Source: Amaranthus tricolor
Lineage: Eukaryota > Streptophyta > Magnoliopsida > Caryophyllales > Amaranthaceae
Reading direction: 5' to 3'
Assembly: GCF_026212465.1 (NCBI RefSeq)
Contig: NC_080062.1
Coordinates: 3,285,001-3,349,000 of the forward strand
DNA length: 64,000 nt
The translations under genes and the position numbers were made by a program. Under the pieces are notes generated by a model, which was not told where the DNA came from, ran no database searches, and saw only the letters and a list, made by a program, of their open reading frames with translations. This document shows, piece after piece, positions 26,701 through 39,499 of the stretch. Numbering within the stretch: the first letter of the stretch is position 1; every line of letters begins with the position of its first letter.

Positions 26701-27148
26701 TGACGAAAGAGGGATTGTATGATAATGTTATTATCTTAACATTCATTAGCCAACTAATCACAAAACTTGTGATTTTGAATTAACGAATTATTAATGATTG
26801 ATAGAAGGAAAACCTGCAGGATGGACAGTCTGTATATGAGAAATCATTTTATCACATTACTTTCCTCCGTAGATTACATTTGATTTTGAAAATTTCTAAT
26901 TAATTATTATAATTTGTAAATTATTATAAAAAAACAAAAAAATATTAATTAAGTAAATAAAACCAAAAAAGATATATTAAAATAATAAAATTCTCACCCT
27001 ATGAAATCCTACCAGGCTATCACATAAGGGTAATTTGTTAACTTTACAAATAACTATTATTTACTAAAACTTTCTTCATTTCATTTACTTGCTCGGTTGC
27101 TCCCTCACGTAAAAGTATTTTTTACTTGCATTAATACAGATATTTGTA
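23704..27148. other. AT-rich intergenic DNA, no gene seen
   Basis: No supported gene. It contains decayed repeats: a panel of gtctcaccattagacc / tatgagacgagccc motifs at 23930-24110, an (AAT)n stretch at 25827-25860, and an LTR-end-like phrase (gatgtggaatttttctcacat) near 26360. Confidence 0.5.
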
Positions 27149-27382
27149 CTCCCATCAATTGAGACTAAATGTCATAAAAGGTTATATTTGATTTTTAACA
27201 TTATTTATTGTACTATCTTAATTTATTTTATCTTTAATCTAAATATCAAAATATAATCAAGTGGAATATTGTTTGATTCGTCTCAATGTAAATTTTGTAG
27301 ATATTAATTTCTATAATTTTTAATTATACACAATCAGATATATTTAAGATTACATGGGACAATTGGTGTGAAATGATGAGAG
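27149..27382. mobile_element. Stowaway-like MITE with TA target
   Basis: The left end ctcccatcaattgagac and right end, reversed, ctctcatcatttcacac are flanked by TA (27147-27148, 27383-27384). The interior has the family signature caaaatataatcaagtgga followed by gattcgtctcaatgtaaatt. A second, end-less copy of the signature lies at 27695-27870. Confidence 0.75.
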
Positions 27383-28081
27383 TATTATTCATAATTCTGT
27401 GATATTTCATATATTGTGTCAATTATACAAGATATTAACGATTCGACAAAGACATTGAATTGCGTAAAAGAATTTTGACTGCATCTAAAAAAAATAACGG
27501 AAAAGTAATATGGATACCCTCAAAATTAATTAATCATGGATACTTTTAGATATTACCTTTGTTTAAAAATACTTACAATTAATTATAACATATTGTGTGA
27601 AAAGAATATAAAAAATATTTCCTTCATTTTGAAATATTAGCTACGTTATGATTATTGGCACAATTCATTGTTGAAGCTTATTGTATATATTGTGGCTAAT
27701 ATGTAAGAAAAAATATAGTCAAGTAGGATCTTATTTGAATTGTGTAATCGTATATTTTCATAATATTTTAGTCTTTTATAATTTTTAGATTTGAATAGTT
27801 AAACATATATATGATTTAATTAAAATATTAAATTGCGTAAAAAGTCAAATGTAGCAAGTATAATAAAACGAGTTAGGATCCTCTCCATTACTAAAAATGT
27901 TATGAAAACTCCATTACTCAATTTAATGGTTAGAATTGTTTGATGAAGGAAAATAGTGAAAATTACGAGATTTTATTTTTCATTTTAAAATAGGTGTTAA
28001 AATCTTAATATGGATAATAGAGAAAAGTAATGAATAGGATCCAATACTAACAAAACATAGGAAGTATAGACAAATTCTTTG

Positions 28082-28251
28082 TTAAGACCGTCTCATCGTG
28101 ATACAGCTTAATTTGAGCTGATTCAATATTAACTTTAAAAAAACCGCATAAAAATTGTTTTTAACTTAGTTACTCATTTGTTTTTTTAAAAAACATTAAT
28201 TTGACCGCTTATATGAGCTCATTTCACGATGAGACAGTCTCATACAAGCTT
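28082..28251. repeat. Small palindromic MITE (gagaccgtctcatcgtgat ends) in copy A
   Basis: Left arm aagaccgtctcatcgtgata and right arm, reversed, gagactgtctcatcgtgaaa make a hairpin with a 120-bp loop. Copy B lacks it, so it arrived after the duplication. Confidence 0.65.
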
Positions 28252-28757
28252 GGAAGTATAATGTACGTTAGAAATTACTCTTACATCGATGAACGGTATG
28301 TATGTCCAATCACCAAGTGTTGTATAGCATGCATTTAAACAATTAAAAATATAAATAGCGACAAAAAGGTTCGGTTGGCGACAGAAGATGTTTGTAGCCA
28401 ATTCAGTCGCCAAAAATCCAAAGCGGGAAAATAGTAATATTCGAAATTCAGAAGCGGGAAAATTGTCAATATTACAGGTTTTTTTGTCGCCATATCTGTC
28501 GCTAATAGAATTGAGCGGTGCAAAAAAATTTGATACAAATCTTAAAAAGGGGAAATTTCGTATATAAATAGAATTGAAACCCAACCTATATAACCACAAA
28601 TCGTCAAAATTTCTCAAATTTTTTAATTTATTTTTCTCATAACTTAATAACTTAATATTTCTTCGCTTAGGGAAAATCTTCTCTGAAATTATCAGGTACC
28701 TTTACTAATTCACTCTTATTATATTTTTGTTTTATTTAAATATGATTATTTTATGCT

Positions 28758-28895
<138 letters not shown>

Positions 28896-29112
28896 TATAG
28901 TTTTATAATTATAAATATGAGTTGAAATATTGTTTTTGATATGTATTAATTGTTCTTGTGCTGCGTTGCCACGGTAAGTTCCTGTTTCCCAACTATTTTA
29001 ATTTTCTTCTCTTTATTTAGCTTTCTTGTTTTTTTTAATTAAGCTTTCTTATTGTTTTTAAGGTTTCATTAGTAATATTCAGATTTTTTTTTAATTGTAT
29101 TATGTTGAATTT

Positions 29113-29432
29113 TGTTAGAATTAATATGCGGAAGTTGTAGTAGATTATTGATTTTGATTAATAAATATTGAAGATGTTAGTATGAAAAATAAAGAGGAGA
29201 GTTGATGGCTGTTGTGAAAAAAAGGTTTTTTGTATTATGTGGCTTATTTACAAATGAGAGCATGCAACACATATATATAGTGCTTCTATGTTGGTGCTTT
29301 CACCATCATTATGTTTCTAGTCTTTTCTGCAACTTGTAGATAGTTCTACACTATTAGCTTTAGGATGTTAGTCTAGATAGTTCTAGGATATCATATTACT
29401 CCCTAGATTTTTCTAGATTACATTATTTAACA
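29113..29432. mobile_element. Solo LTR (320 bp) with 5-bp target duplication
   Basis: It starts TGTTAG and ends TAACA, with the 5-mer aattt directly before (29108-29112) and after (29433-29437). Copy B has a single aattt at the matching spot (gctaaatttatcttagc near 39150), that is, the empty site. No internal retroelement sequence remains, which points to LTR-LTR recombination. Confidence 0.85.
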
Positions 29433-29488
29433 AATTTATCTTAGCTTTTTGTAATTAAGTGAACATCGTTTTTGCTTATTGCAAAAAT

Positions 29489-29696
29489 TGTAGGAATTGT
29501 TCAATATATTGTAAATTAGGAAATTGAATATCTTTAGGAGTTGATCATGTACTATATTCGTTTTTATTTGTTTCTATCTTTAGTCCTTTGTCTATATATT
29601 TAAGCAGTTGTATCATTCATTTTAATGTTAATACAAGATCAGTATTCAACCTTGAACACATTATTTAATCCTAATTTTCGCATTAATTCATTTTTA
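29489..29696 (+). repeat. Copia 5' LTR
   Basis: 208 bp, starts TG, ends ttcattttta where the other LTR has ttcatttttca; the terminal CA has decayed. The primer site follows immediately. Confidence 0.88.
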
Positions 29697-29798
29697 ATGG
29701 TATCAGAGCCGTAAGGTTCAGATCTGGAAATCTGATATCTTTTTTCGACCTATCATCATCTACTTTACATTACGTGCGATGGCCCAGTCATCGGAAGA

Positions 29799-32700
29799 AT
29801 GACCCAAACAATTTCAATGGAGCAATTACAGACAATGTTCCAAACCCTCAACAAAACAATCGTGACAACAGAAAATTCAAGAGTATGTGTGTCTGAACGA
29901 CTCACATACAATAATTATACTAAATGGTGTAAATTGATGCACATAGCCATCATCGAGGGTGACTCAAACACATCACTGACTCGCCTCCACCACAAACTGA
30001 CCCGGAATACTCACAATGGGCTCAACAAGACTCCATGGTGAAAGCTTGGATAATTGAAAACATTGACCCAGAAACTGTTAATCACTTGATTACACAACTG
30101 CACGAGAACTATGGCAAGAAATCGAAACCCTTTTAAGCAGTGTTAGGGATGAACTTCAAATCTATGATTTAAGTTTAAAAGCAGCAACCCTAACACAAGG
30201 AAGAGACTCAATCGAAATATACTATGACAAACTCACAACATTATGGAAAGATAGATCGTAGGATGTCTAATTCTATGGTCTATTCAGAGGACATTACCAC
30301 TTTCGACCAGTATATTCAAAGAATTCGATTGTATCAATTCCTCACAGGAATTCATGAAGATTTGGACAAAGAGAATAGAGATCTCCTTTTAATAGAACCC
30401 TTATTGACCGTGGACCAAGCTTATGCAACAATTTGGCGAGAAATCACACGCCAGGATATTATGACCGGCGGTTCATCATTTGGTATAAAATCCTCAGAAA
30501 TCGGTATGGGGTTAGCCATAAATAAAAGATCCATACCACAGAGGCGAGAAGAGGACGATCGGCGTAAACTCCGGTGTAGTCACTGTGGTGGCACATGCCA
30601 TACCAAGGAAGGATGTTTTAAACTTCATGGTTACCCCGAGTGGTGGGATTATCTACAAAAGAGGAGGGTCGCCACCAAGGCATCGGCGAACCGAACCGGC
30701 GGCAAGGTCAACTTAGCAAGTGCAAACCACTCCAATGAACCATCACTGCTCAAAAGCTTAGGTATTGGCGGGGAAGGTGAGAGGACAACAGCTACAAAGG
30801 AAACAATAGCCGAGAAGTAATGGTACAGAGAGAGAGAGGACAACCGTGGAGGAAGAGAGAGAAGGTCATGAGGCAAATGACCAAAATTTGCCAAAATTAG
30901 CTTTTTATATTACCCCCACAAACCTTACTCACTCCACTCAACCCTTAAACTCACATAAATACCCGGACCCACGACGCACAAAAACTGAATTTTATTCCCA
31001 AAAATTAAAAGACCAAAAATCTTCTTGTATGGGCATGGGCTTTCTTAGTTACCAACCTACTTCAAAATGGATATTCGATTGCGGGGTGACTGAAGTTTGA
31101 CCCTCACGATATAATATCTATTAACCCTACTACCCGTACTCACATCTAAACAGCCAAATGCGAGTGTATTCCAGTTGATAAAGTAGGGCCTCTAAATATT
31201 TCCTCCTCTCTTCATCTCAAAAATTGCTTATTGATTCCAAGCTTATCTTATAAATTGTTGTCTGTTAGTCAGTTAACCAAAGAGCTAAATTGTATTATCC
31301 TTATGTCTTCTACTGGTTGTATTGTGCAGGATGCTTAGACCGGTACAGTCATTGGACATGATACTGAACGAGAATGATTATACTATGTGGATGAACGACT
31401 CAACAAGGTCAAGCTATGCTTTCTCACGGGTCCTTTGAATATCTCTGGATTTAGCATCGGCGCTTAGGTCATCCTTCTCTTGCCTATTTAAAGCATTTAT
31501 TTTCATTTTTTTTGGAAACACAACTATGTCTTTAGAGTGTAAAACTTGTGTTCTAGCAAAAAGCCACAAACATCTGTATTTTCCTAGTATTACTCACTCT
31601 ATTGCTTCGTGTGCTTTAATTCATTCAGATGTATGGGGACCTGCTCCTAATTTTACTAGTCATAATTTTTTCTATTATGTTTTATTTGTGGATGATTGTA
31701 CTCGTATGAGTTGGGTCTATTTTTTGAAACACAAATCTGAAGTTTTTTCTGTGTTTGTTACCTTCTATAATATGCTCAAAACACAATTTCATGCTACACC
31801 ACAAATATTACGTTTTGAAAATGGGGGGAATATGTAAACCTAGCCATGAAACAATTTATGTCTAAACATGGGATGATTCATCAAACTTCTTGTCTTGACA
31901 CACTAAAGCAAAATGGAGTTGCTGAATGCAAAAATCGTACTTTACTTGAGATCACTCGAGCTCTTTTAATCGAGTCTCATTCACCAGCCTATTTTTGGCC
32001 TGAAACTATTGCTAGAGCTACATATCGTACTAATCGTGTTCCCTCTAAACCACTCCGGTTAAAACTCCTCTTGAAACCCTGGGTTCCTTTGTTCCTCTTC
32101 CTTCTTTTCACTCCTTACCTCATCGCATATTTGGGTGTGTTGTTTTTGTACATCTTCCAAAACAAAATCGAACTAAACTTGAAGCACGGGCAATTAAATG
32201 TGTTTTTCTTGGCTATGGGGTGAACCAAAAGGGATATCGGTGTTATGATTCGATTACTAAGCGAATGTATACCACTATGGATTGTGACTTCTTTGAACAG
32301 TCCTACTACTAAACCCAGCCTGGTCCTTAGGGGGAGAAGGATAATGATGACCTTAGCTGGCTTATTCACCCAGTTATACCTGCTTCACTGGACCCTAAAG
32401 AGCAAGTAGACGAAACCATCGAAGTTGTTTTTGAAGTTATAGTATCTCTTCTTCAGCTCACTCCAGTCCTATCTGATGAGCATCCTGAATTCAGGAAGAG
32501 GTAATCACTGACCTTTCCCAAACTTGTGCTAATAACCATGATAATGTTGGCAATGTTAATCCTATCACCAGGTATGAGCTGCCAACCAGAAGCACGAGGG
32601 GAATTCCTCCCAAAAGATATGATCCAGAATTTGAGGCACAAAGATTGAGATATTCGATAAGCAAAGAAGGGAATGATAATCTCTCACAAACAGCCATGGC

Positions 32701-33802
32701 TTTTACTACTCTGTATTCTAACCATGTACCGAAAAATGTTGATGAGGCTCTTAGAGATCCAAAATCGAAGAAGGCAATGGAAGAGGAAATAATTGCTCTT
32801 AACAAAAATGAAACTTGGGAAAATTGTTAGTTGCCGAAAGGAAAGAAGGCAGTTGGATGCAGATGGGTTTATACCATCAAATACCGAGCTAGTGGCACTA
32901 TCGAAAGATACAAAGCTAGACTGGTGGCACAGGGGTATACTCAAACTTATGGAGTGGATTATTCTAAAACGTTCTCTCCGGTGGCTAAAATTGACTCAAT
33001 TCGAGTTTTGTTCTCCATAGCAACAGACAAGGATTGGCCACTTCATCAATTTAATGTGAAGAATGCATTCCTACATGGGAAAATTGAAGAGGAGGTGTAT
33101 ACGAAGGCTCCCCCAGGTTTCTCAGATGAATATAATCCAGAGGAAGGATGTAAACTAAACAAGGCTCTCTATAGTCTGAAACAGTCTCCTAGGGCATGGT
33201 TTGGGAGATTTACTACTGCAATGATGAAGTTTGGGTATAAACAGAATAATTCAGATCACACTTTATTTCTTAAGAGGAGAAATGGTCGTATCACTTGTCT
33301 TATCATTTATGTAGATGATATGATCATTACTAGAGATGATAAAGAGAAAATATGCACTCTTAAAGCACAATTGTCTTGAAAATTTGAAATGAAAGACTTT
33401 GGCAAGTTGAAATACATGCTCGGTATCGAAGTTTTAAGATCAAATGAGGGAATATTCATTACCCAGAGAAAGTACATCCTTGACTTGCTAGCAGAAACCG
33501 ACATTGTAGGTTGTAAGCCTGCAGAAATATAGATTATTGCTAATCATGGCCTCCGGATGATTGAAGGAGAAAAACTAGCAAACAGAGGACAATATCAGCG
33601 AATGGTTGGTAAACTTATCTACCTTTCTATACGCGACCAGATAAATAGACACTTTATAAATGAGAAACTTGAGAACAAAATCATAAGTCTCCCGCTTGTC
33701 AGATCAAAGGATCAACTAACTGATATTCTTACAAAGGTTGTTACTTCAGAAGCTTTTGAACAAATTTTGTGCAAATTAGGTATTGATGACCCGAAGACCT
33801 AA
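29799..33802 (+). pseudogene. Copia gag-pol remnant with stops, frameshifts and RNase H deletion
   Basis: The gag part has LTYNNYTKWCKLMHIAI (about 29910-29950) and a CCHC knuckle CSHCGGTCHTKEGC (about 30577-30620). The integrase part has ECKTCVLAKSH, then IHSDVWGP with the first catalytic Asp (about 31620-31640); the second acidic position reads RFENGG, where RSDNGG is usual; NGVAE with the Glu follows (about 31915). The reverse transcriptase (32831-33379) keeps WVYTIKYRASG, KARLVAQGYTQ, NAFLHG and YVDDM. Stop codons and frame changes lie between most parts. In the last part GKLIYLS jumps almost at once to HFINEKLENK and SKDQLTDILTK, so most of the RNase H domain has been deleted. It cannot make a full polyprotein. 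Confidence 0.9.
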
Positions 33803-33814
33803 CTTGAGGGGGAG

Positions 33815-34023
33815 TGTAGGAATTATTCAGTGTATTGTAAATTAGGAAATAAAATATCTTCAGGTGTAGATCATGCAGTATATTAGTTTTTATTTGTTTT
33901 CTTTTTTAGTCCTTTGTCTGTATATTTAAGCAGCTATATCATTCATTCTAATGTTAATACAAGATAAGTATTCAGCCCTAAACACATTGTTTAACCCTAA
34001 TTTCTGCGTTAATTCATTTTTCA
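33815..34023 (+). repeat. Copia 3' LTR
   Basis: 209 bp, tgtaggaattattcag to attcatttttca, preceded by the polypurine tract. Confidence 0.88.
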
Positions 34024-34161
34024 CATATGCTTGGTGAGGTTTATTGTTTCCCAAAATAATATGGTAGTAGGAAGATTAGCTCACCCACTATATATACAAG
34101 TCAACAACCCATTATTTTATCGATGTGGGATCGTGTCTCACATGTGAAGTATTTTCTAACA
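34024..34161 (-). repeat. LTR-end fragment adjoining the copia element
   Basis: Read on the minus strand it starts TGTTAGAAAATACTTCACAT and has ccacatcgataa, like the fragment at 9240-9360. It ends at 34161, followed by aaaat, the same 5-mer that precedes the copia 5' LTR at 29484-29488. Copy B shows neither this fragment nor the copia element. Confidence 0.6.
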
Positions 34162-34207
34162 AAAATTATTTGAACTTTTTGTTTATCACCCATTTGAACA
34201 AAAAATA

Positions 34208-34517
34208 CTCCCTTCAATTCTTTTTAGTTAGTTTTATTTTCTTATTTGGACAGTTTACTTCTATTGTCCTATTTTCATTTTAAGACATACTCATCTGTCT
34301 TCTTTGATTTGCATCTAAGAGAAAGATGATAAATTTTTAAAAAGTGATGATAAATTAAGAGAGCGAATGAATTATGTCGATCAAATTAAAAGAGAGTTAA
34401 AATGTATGAATAAGATTAAAAGAAAATGGTGTGTCATTATTCAAAATTAGAAATGATGCAAGTTAAATGGGACGAATCAAAATGAAAAATGCTAAACATT
34501 CAATGAGACGGAGGGAA
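34208..34517. mobile_element. MITE, 310 bp, TA target, in copy A
   Basis: The ends ctcccttcaattct and, reversed, ttccctccgtctca are flanked by TA (34206-34207, 34518-34519). It is non-coding and absent from copy B. Confidence 0.65.
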
Positions 34518-34524
34518 TACATTT

Positions 34525-34805
34525 TTAGGTGGTCCCATTGTTTTCTGAATATTAAAAAATAAAAAATACCTAATATTGTACATGAATATATTATTTTAGG
34601 TGGTCTTGTTATTTTCTTAAAATAAAAAATATTCAATATATATATATAAGTCTATTATTTTAGGTGGTCCTCTCATTTTCTTAATATAGAAAATATTCAA
34701 TATACGTGAGTCTATTATTTTAGATGGTCCCCTCATCTTTTTATTATAAAAAATATTCAATATACATGAGTCTATTATTTTAGATGATCCTCTTATTTTC
34801 TTAAT
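34525..34805. repeat. Minisatellite, ~65-bp unit, about four copies
   Basis: The unit contains attattttaggtggtcc, ttattttcttaatat and aaaatattcaatataca; spacing between successive tctattattttag starts is about 60-68 bp. A short minus-strand frame through it shows repeating MRGPSKIIDS-type peptides, which simply reflects the DNA repeat. Confidence 0.85.
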
Positions 34806-34960
34806 ATTTGTACCCAAACCAAAAGGTACAATTAAATTAAATTGATGAGAGTATAATTTTTAGTAATATTAATATAGATTTTGTGAATAATTTACTTAAG
34901 AGCATAAATAAACTTAACAAAAACGTTGTCATGTTTATATGTCTTTGATCCATTTTTTTA

Positions 34961-37900
34961 AAAAAATAACGGAGAAGTACTTATGAATACCCCAAAATTA
35001 ATTAACTATGGTCATGGTACTATTCATTAATCCTATTAATTTTTTTAATTATTAATTTATAAATTAAAACATGGTCAAGTAAGATCTAATTATAATTGTT
35101 TCAATACATAAATAATTAATATTTACTTTTAATTTTTTTAATATACATAAATTAAAATTGTAAAAATCGAATCCATACATTAGAGTACGTAAAAATACGT
35201 TCCAAGTATTTGGAAATGGAGGAATACATACGCATGAATCTGAATCTACGTTAGAAATTACTCTACATCGATAACACTATGTATGTAAAAACATCAATTG
35301 CTTTTAATCACTTAAAAATATAAATGGCGACAAACTAATTCTGTCGCCAAATATCGAAGCGGGAAAGAGTATTATATTTGAGTTTAGAAGCGGGAAAATT
35401 AAAAAGCATGTAAAATTTTTGATGTCCTATATTTGTCGCTTCAGCGGGAAAATAAATCAGATTCAAATCTCCGAAGGAGGAAATTTTGTAAGCAAATAGA
35501 AACGAAATCCAACTCACAAAACCACAAATCGGCAAAGCTTCTCATATTTTTTTAATATGTTATTCTCATAAATTAATAATTCGCTGTTTCGGGGAAATAT
35601 TCTTTAAGAATAGCAGCTACATATCTTTACATATCCATTAGTAATATATATTTCTGTTATTTAAATATGATTATTATCAGGGGCGAATTTAGTGTGGTGT
35701 CATTAAGATCAGTTGGCATCACTTAAATATAAAATTAAATCAAGTATTACATGTAAACATATCTAGATGAGTTGGTTTGTAAATTGACTTCTTTTATATA
35801 ACCAAGGATCAAAATACAATAGACGCGTTTTATTTAAATCTATATTACTTGTTTTCTTTCGACTAGGCCATTGATTATCATATGTGTTATGATTTGTATA
35901 TGTATGTTTGTAATTTTATCAATAGTTAAGTACTAGTTTGAAACCCGTGCCAAGCACGGATAAATTATAAAAAAAATTATTATATAAAATTTGACTAAAT
36001 TATAAGAATTATGAGAAACATGTTATTTGTTAATGGGACAAAATGACATGCAATTGACAATAATTTTGAATGATTATTTGTATTTTAAAAAAACCAAAAT
36101 TCTATTTGGTTTATTGTTATTATAATATTACTTTCATTAACTATGAGGAAAAAAATTTAGTTAGTAATGTTAAAATTCGTCCTCTATATTTTATTTAGTT
36201 ATTTACTCAATTTCTATTAGAGATTATCTTATTTACTTTACACACTTTAAAGTCTTAATAACGTTCCTACCAAATTTTATTTAATATCAACTACAAATTC
36301 AATTTATCTTTTGATTTAATCCTCTTTATTTATCTCACTTATTGATTTGAGCCATATTGACCAACACCAAAATAACAATTATACCTTCATATCAAGGGTG
36401 CAAATCAATTGAGATGAAGACATCATAATTTTATAAGATATTGTGGTTTGGGATAGAACAACTTTATATGTTCCTTAAAATTGTCATGATCTCCATATTT
36501 TTCTATTAACTTTATCTTAGTAGTTCTTTTAATATCTATTGTTTCCACTAAATTTCTTATTCTATAAAATATGAATTAATTGCGAATTACAATCTTAATG
36601 TTTGGTGCTTTTGCGAATTACAACCTTGATTTTTTTTTTTTTCGCGAATTACAGCCTCTAAAGTAGCCTTTTGACCAATATTTAAGCCAAGTGACCGGTT
36701 CCGTACAATTTTAACGGTTGACTACATTTTTTACCTTTGACTTTCATTTTTTTGGTTTTAATTTTTTTTTTTGTGAGTTTTAATTTATTTTTTTTCTCAT
36801 CACTTCCTTCTTCCCCTAACATTGATAAAACTCCATTAATGAAAACTCCATCAAGCTTAAATCCAAAACCCCTCCTCCTTCTGCTCCTCTACCTTCGTCT
36901 CTCTTTCTTCTTCTCTATCCATAAAATATTCAAGCCTACAACTTCGCAACTTTCAGGTTTATTAGATCTGTTGATCAACTGGGTTATAATTTTGGGGTTA
37001 GTTTGTTTCTTGATGTGAATGGACACCTGTAGGGGGTTAGTTTGAATCTCGATAATTCCAAAGACAGTGGTGCCTTGTCTGATTTTAATAATAATTGGAA
37101 CAACACTAATCCATTTCCTAAGTGTCCATTCAATCACCTTCCTCTTTCCTCTTTCCTTCTTCTTCTTCCATTAATCTTTTAATTTCTTTCAGAAAGTTCA
37201 GTTCTTACTCTTTTCAATTATAAAAGGTATTATATTGCTATGGGGTGTTCATTAACTTGAGCATTTTGGGTTTCTTCATAATCCGCAACAAAACCCAAAA
37301 CGTTGCAGCAAAAGATTCAATTTTTAATTTTGGGTTTGAAATTAGCAAATAGTCTGCAACAAAATTCAAAAATGAAAAATCTTTCATTTGAAATTAGCAA
37401 ATACCCAAGAGATCTCTTACAAATATGTAATGACCCAAAATTTGGAGCAGAAGAGGAAGGCGATGATGAGGGTTTAATTTAAATCTAGGACTTGGGTATC
37501 ATTAGGAGGTAAATTTGGGGTTGACAAGTCTAAAAATAAAGGATTATTGATTGTCATCTTTAATAGCTAGGACTATGCCCTTATTTAGGGAGGAAGACAG
37601 TAAGTCATTAAGAAGGAAAGGAAAGAGATGCAGACACTGAGAATGAAAGAAGGAATTAAATGGCGGTTTTGAAAAGCAGAGAAATTTCTAGACTTGGATT
37701 TAAGCTTGATGGAGTTTCATTAATAGAGTTTTATCAATGTTAGGGGAAGAAGGAAGTGATGAGGAAAAAAAAATAAACTCACAAAAAAAAAATTAATAAC
37801 AAAAAAATTGAAAGTCAAAGGTAAAAAGGTGTGATCAACGGTTAAAATTGTACGAAATCGGTCACTTGGCTAGAATACTGGTCAAAAGGCTAATTTGGAG

Positions 37901-39360
37901 ACTGTAATTCGCAAAAAAAAAAAATAAGCCTATAATTCGCAAAAGTAGCAAACATTGAGGCTTTAATGCACAATTAATTCATAAAATATATATCCAACAT
38001 TTTAGACTCTAATTTTCTTAATCCCATAAACGTTAATTATGGAAATAAATTTAAGAAATAACGAGAGTAACTTATCTAAATTAAAAAGGGTTGATTTGTA
38101 AATTACTTATCTGTTCCATTTGATTTTGCATCAAAGAAAAATAGAGAGAATAGAGAGAATTAATTGTCTGGATGAAATTTAAAATACGTTAAAAAATATG
38201 GATGAGACTAAAATAAAGTGGTGGGTCATCGTTAGAAAGCAAAAACTCTAAAAATAGAAAAACCAAAGTATATGAGTAAAAACAATGTAAATCTTTGATA
38301 TATTGCTAGATATTTCGATATTGACGATAATTTATTTAGAATGTAAATTTTTAATTTCTAATAATTTCCTTAATTGAGTAATTAATCATAGCTTGGGCTG
38401 AAATATTTGTGTATAACTTTTTGATTATTTCCTTTTATACGTTCTTTATCTTTTAAATAATGGTTCTTAGGAAAATGTGGAATAATGGTTCTTAGGAAAA
38501 TGTGGAATGTTTGGGTCCTTATTACTTTTATTGTCTTTGATTATTTCCTATAATGATAACATTAACAATACTGCTAAATTCATTTCGGCGGGAAAATTTT
38601 AATCACAGCTTGACACGTGGCACTTTAAATTTTATTTGGATTCTCTTTTAGTATATTAGTATAGATGAGTAGATATACTCCTATTGTCTTTGTGTATTTA
38701 TAATAAAAATATTATTATTAACAATGACAAGTGTAAATTCTATTTATGAAAATATTTGATGAATCAGATTATATAAAAAGAATTAGCCGATTAGATCAAC
38801 TAGCTGGTGTTCTAGTCAAATAAGTTAAAATAGTGTTTGGTAAAAAAGTTTAATCAAAGAGTTTATCTATCTCAACCAGCTAAATATAGACACGTGGAGA
38901 CTCAACAATAGTGAGTAGAGTTTTCGTTAAGTTAGACTATTAAACAAAATTAATGAGATTATTAACCAGCTTTCATGAAACCTTAATTAACAACAAGCAA
39001 ATGATTAATTAATTGTTGTTGTGCAGATTTGCCACGGTAAGTTCCTGTTTCCAAACAATTTATTTTCTTCTCTTATTTTTATATTTGTTATTCTTATTAT
39101 TATTTACAATTTCATTAGTAATATTTGGATTTTTAATTGCATTGTGCTAAATTTATCTTAGCCGAATTCTTTTGTAATTAAGTGAACATCAATTGAAGTT
39201 TTTGCTTATTGCAAATTTCTTATAACTTTTTGTTTAGCTTCCATTTTAACAAAAAAATATAATTTATTGTTATATTTATATGGATTTTGTGAAAAATGTA
39301 ATTAAGAGTATAAATAAACTTAACAAAAAACCTTGTCATGTTTTTATGTCTTTATCATCT
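34961..39360. repeat. Tandem duplication, copy B, leading into the gene at 39500
   Basis: Same landmarks as copy A: taacggagaagtacttatga, acgttagaaattactctac (35250), gcgacaaactaattctgtcg (35328), gccacggtaagttcctgttt (39031), taaataaacttaacaaaaaa (39310). Between 35680 and 39000 it holds about 3.3 kb absent from A, including a MULE at 36573-37980. The conserved donor at 39037 and an acceptor (ttgcag, ending 39476) predict a non-coding leader exon and a 440-bp intron just before the ATG at 39500. Confidence 0.8.
36573..37980. mobile_element. Mutator-like element, 1.4 kb, perfect 9-bp target duplication
   Basis: The 9-mer ataaaatat lies directly at 36564-36572 and 37981-37989. The ends are inverted repeats of about 290 bp (left gaattaattgcgaattaca.., right its reverse complement), including atccatcaagcttaaatcca-like sequence in both arms. 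There is no transposase. The centre (about 36870-37690) is less AT-rich and includes a plus-strand frame reading LDNSKDSGALSDFNNNW near 37050, which might be a captured exon. Confidence 0.85.
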
Positions 39361-39499
39361 AACTTTAATTATTTGTTAATAATTTTCAATGTAATTATGC
39401 TAATATATTATGTTAAACATTTGTTTTAGTGTTTTATATAAATAAATATAAACGTAGTAATAACTTTGTCTTGCAGTCATATGTTGATAGGTTCACGCA

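Larger units (their letters stand above)
29489..34023 (+). mobile_element. Ty1/copia retrotransposon, decayed
   Basis: Two LTRs of about 208 bp (29489-29696 and 33815-34023, both starting tgtaggaatt), a tRNA-Met-type primer site tggtatcagagcc (29698-29710) just after the first, and a polypurine tract gagggggag just before the second. The body shows the copia order gag, integrase, reverse transcriptase. By eye the LTRs are about 85-90% identical, so it is an old insertion. The 5-mers next to the LTRs (aaaat and catat) do not match. Confidence 0.92.

Noticed and set aside
34525..34805. CRISPR-like array
   Set aside because: The units are contiguous and diverged without unique spacers, in a plant genome.
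34617..34817. Repeat peptide MRGPSKIIDS on the minus strand
   Set aside because: Follows the 65-bp DNA minisatellite; no start context, no family.
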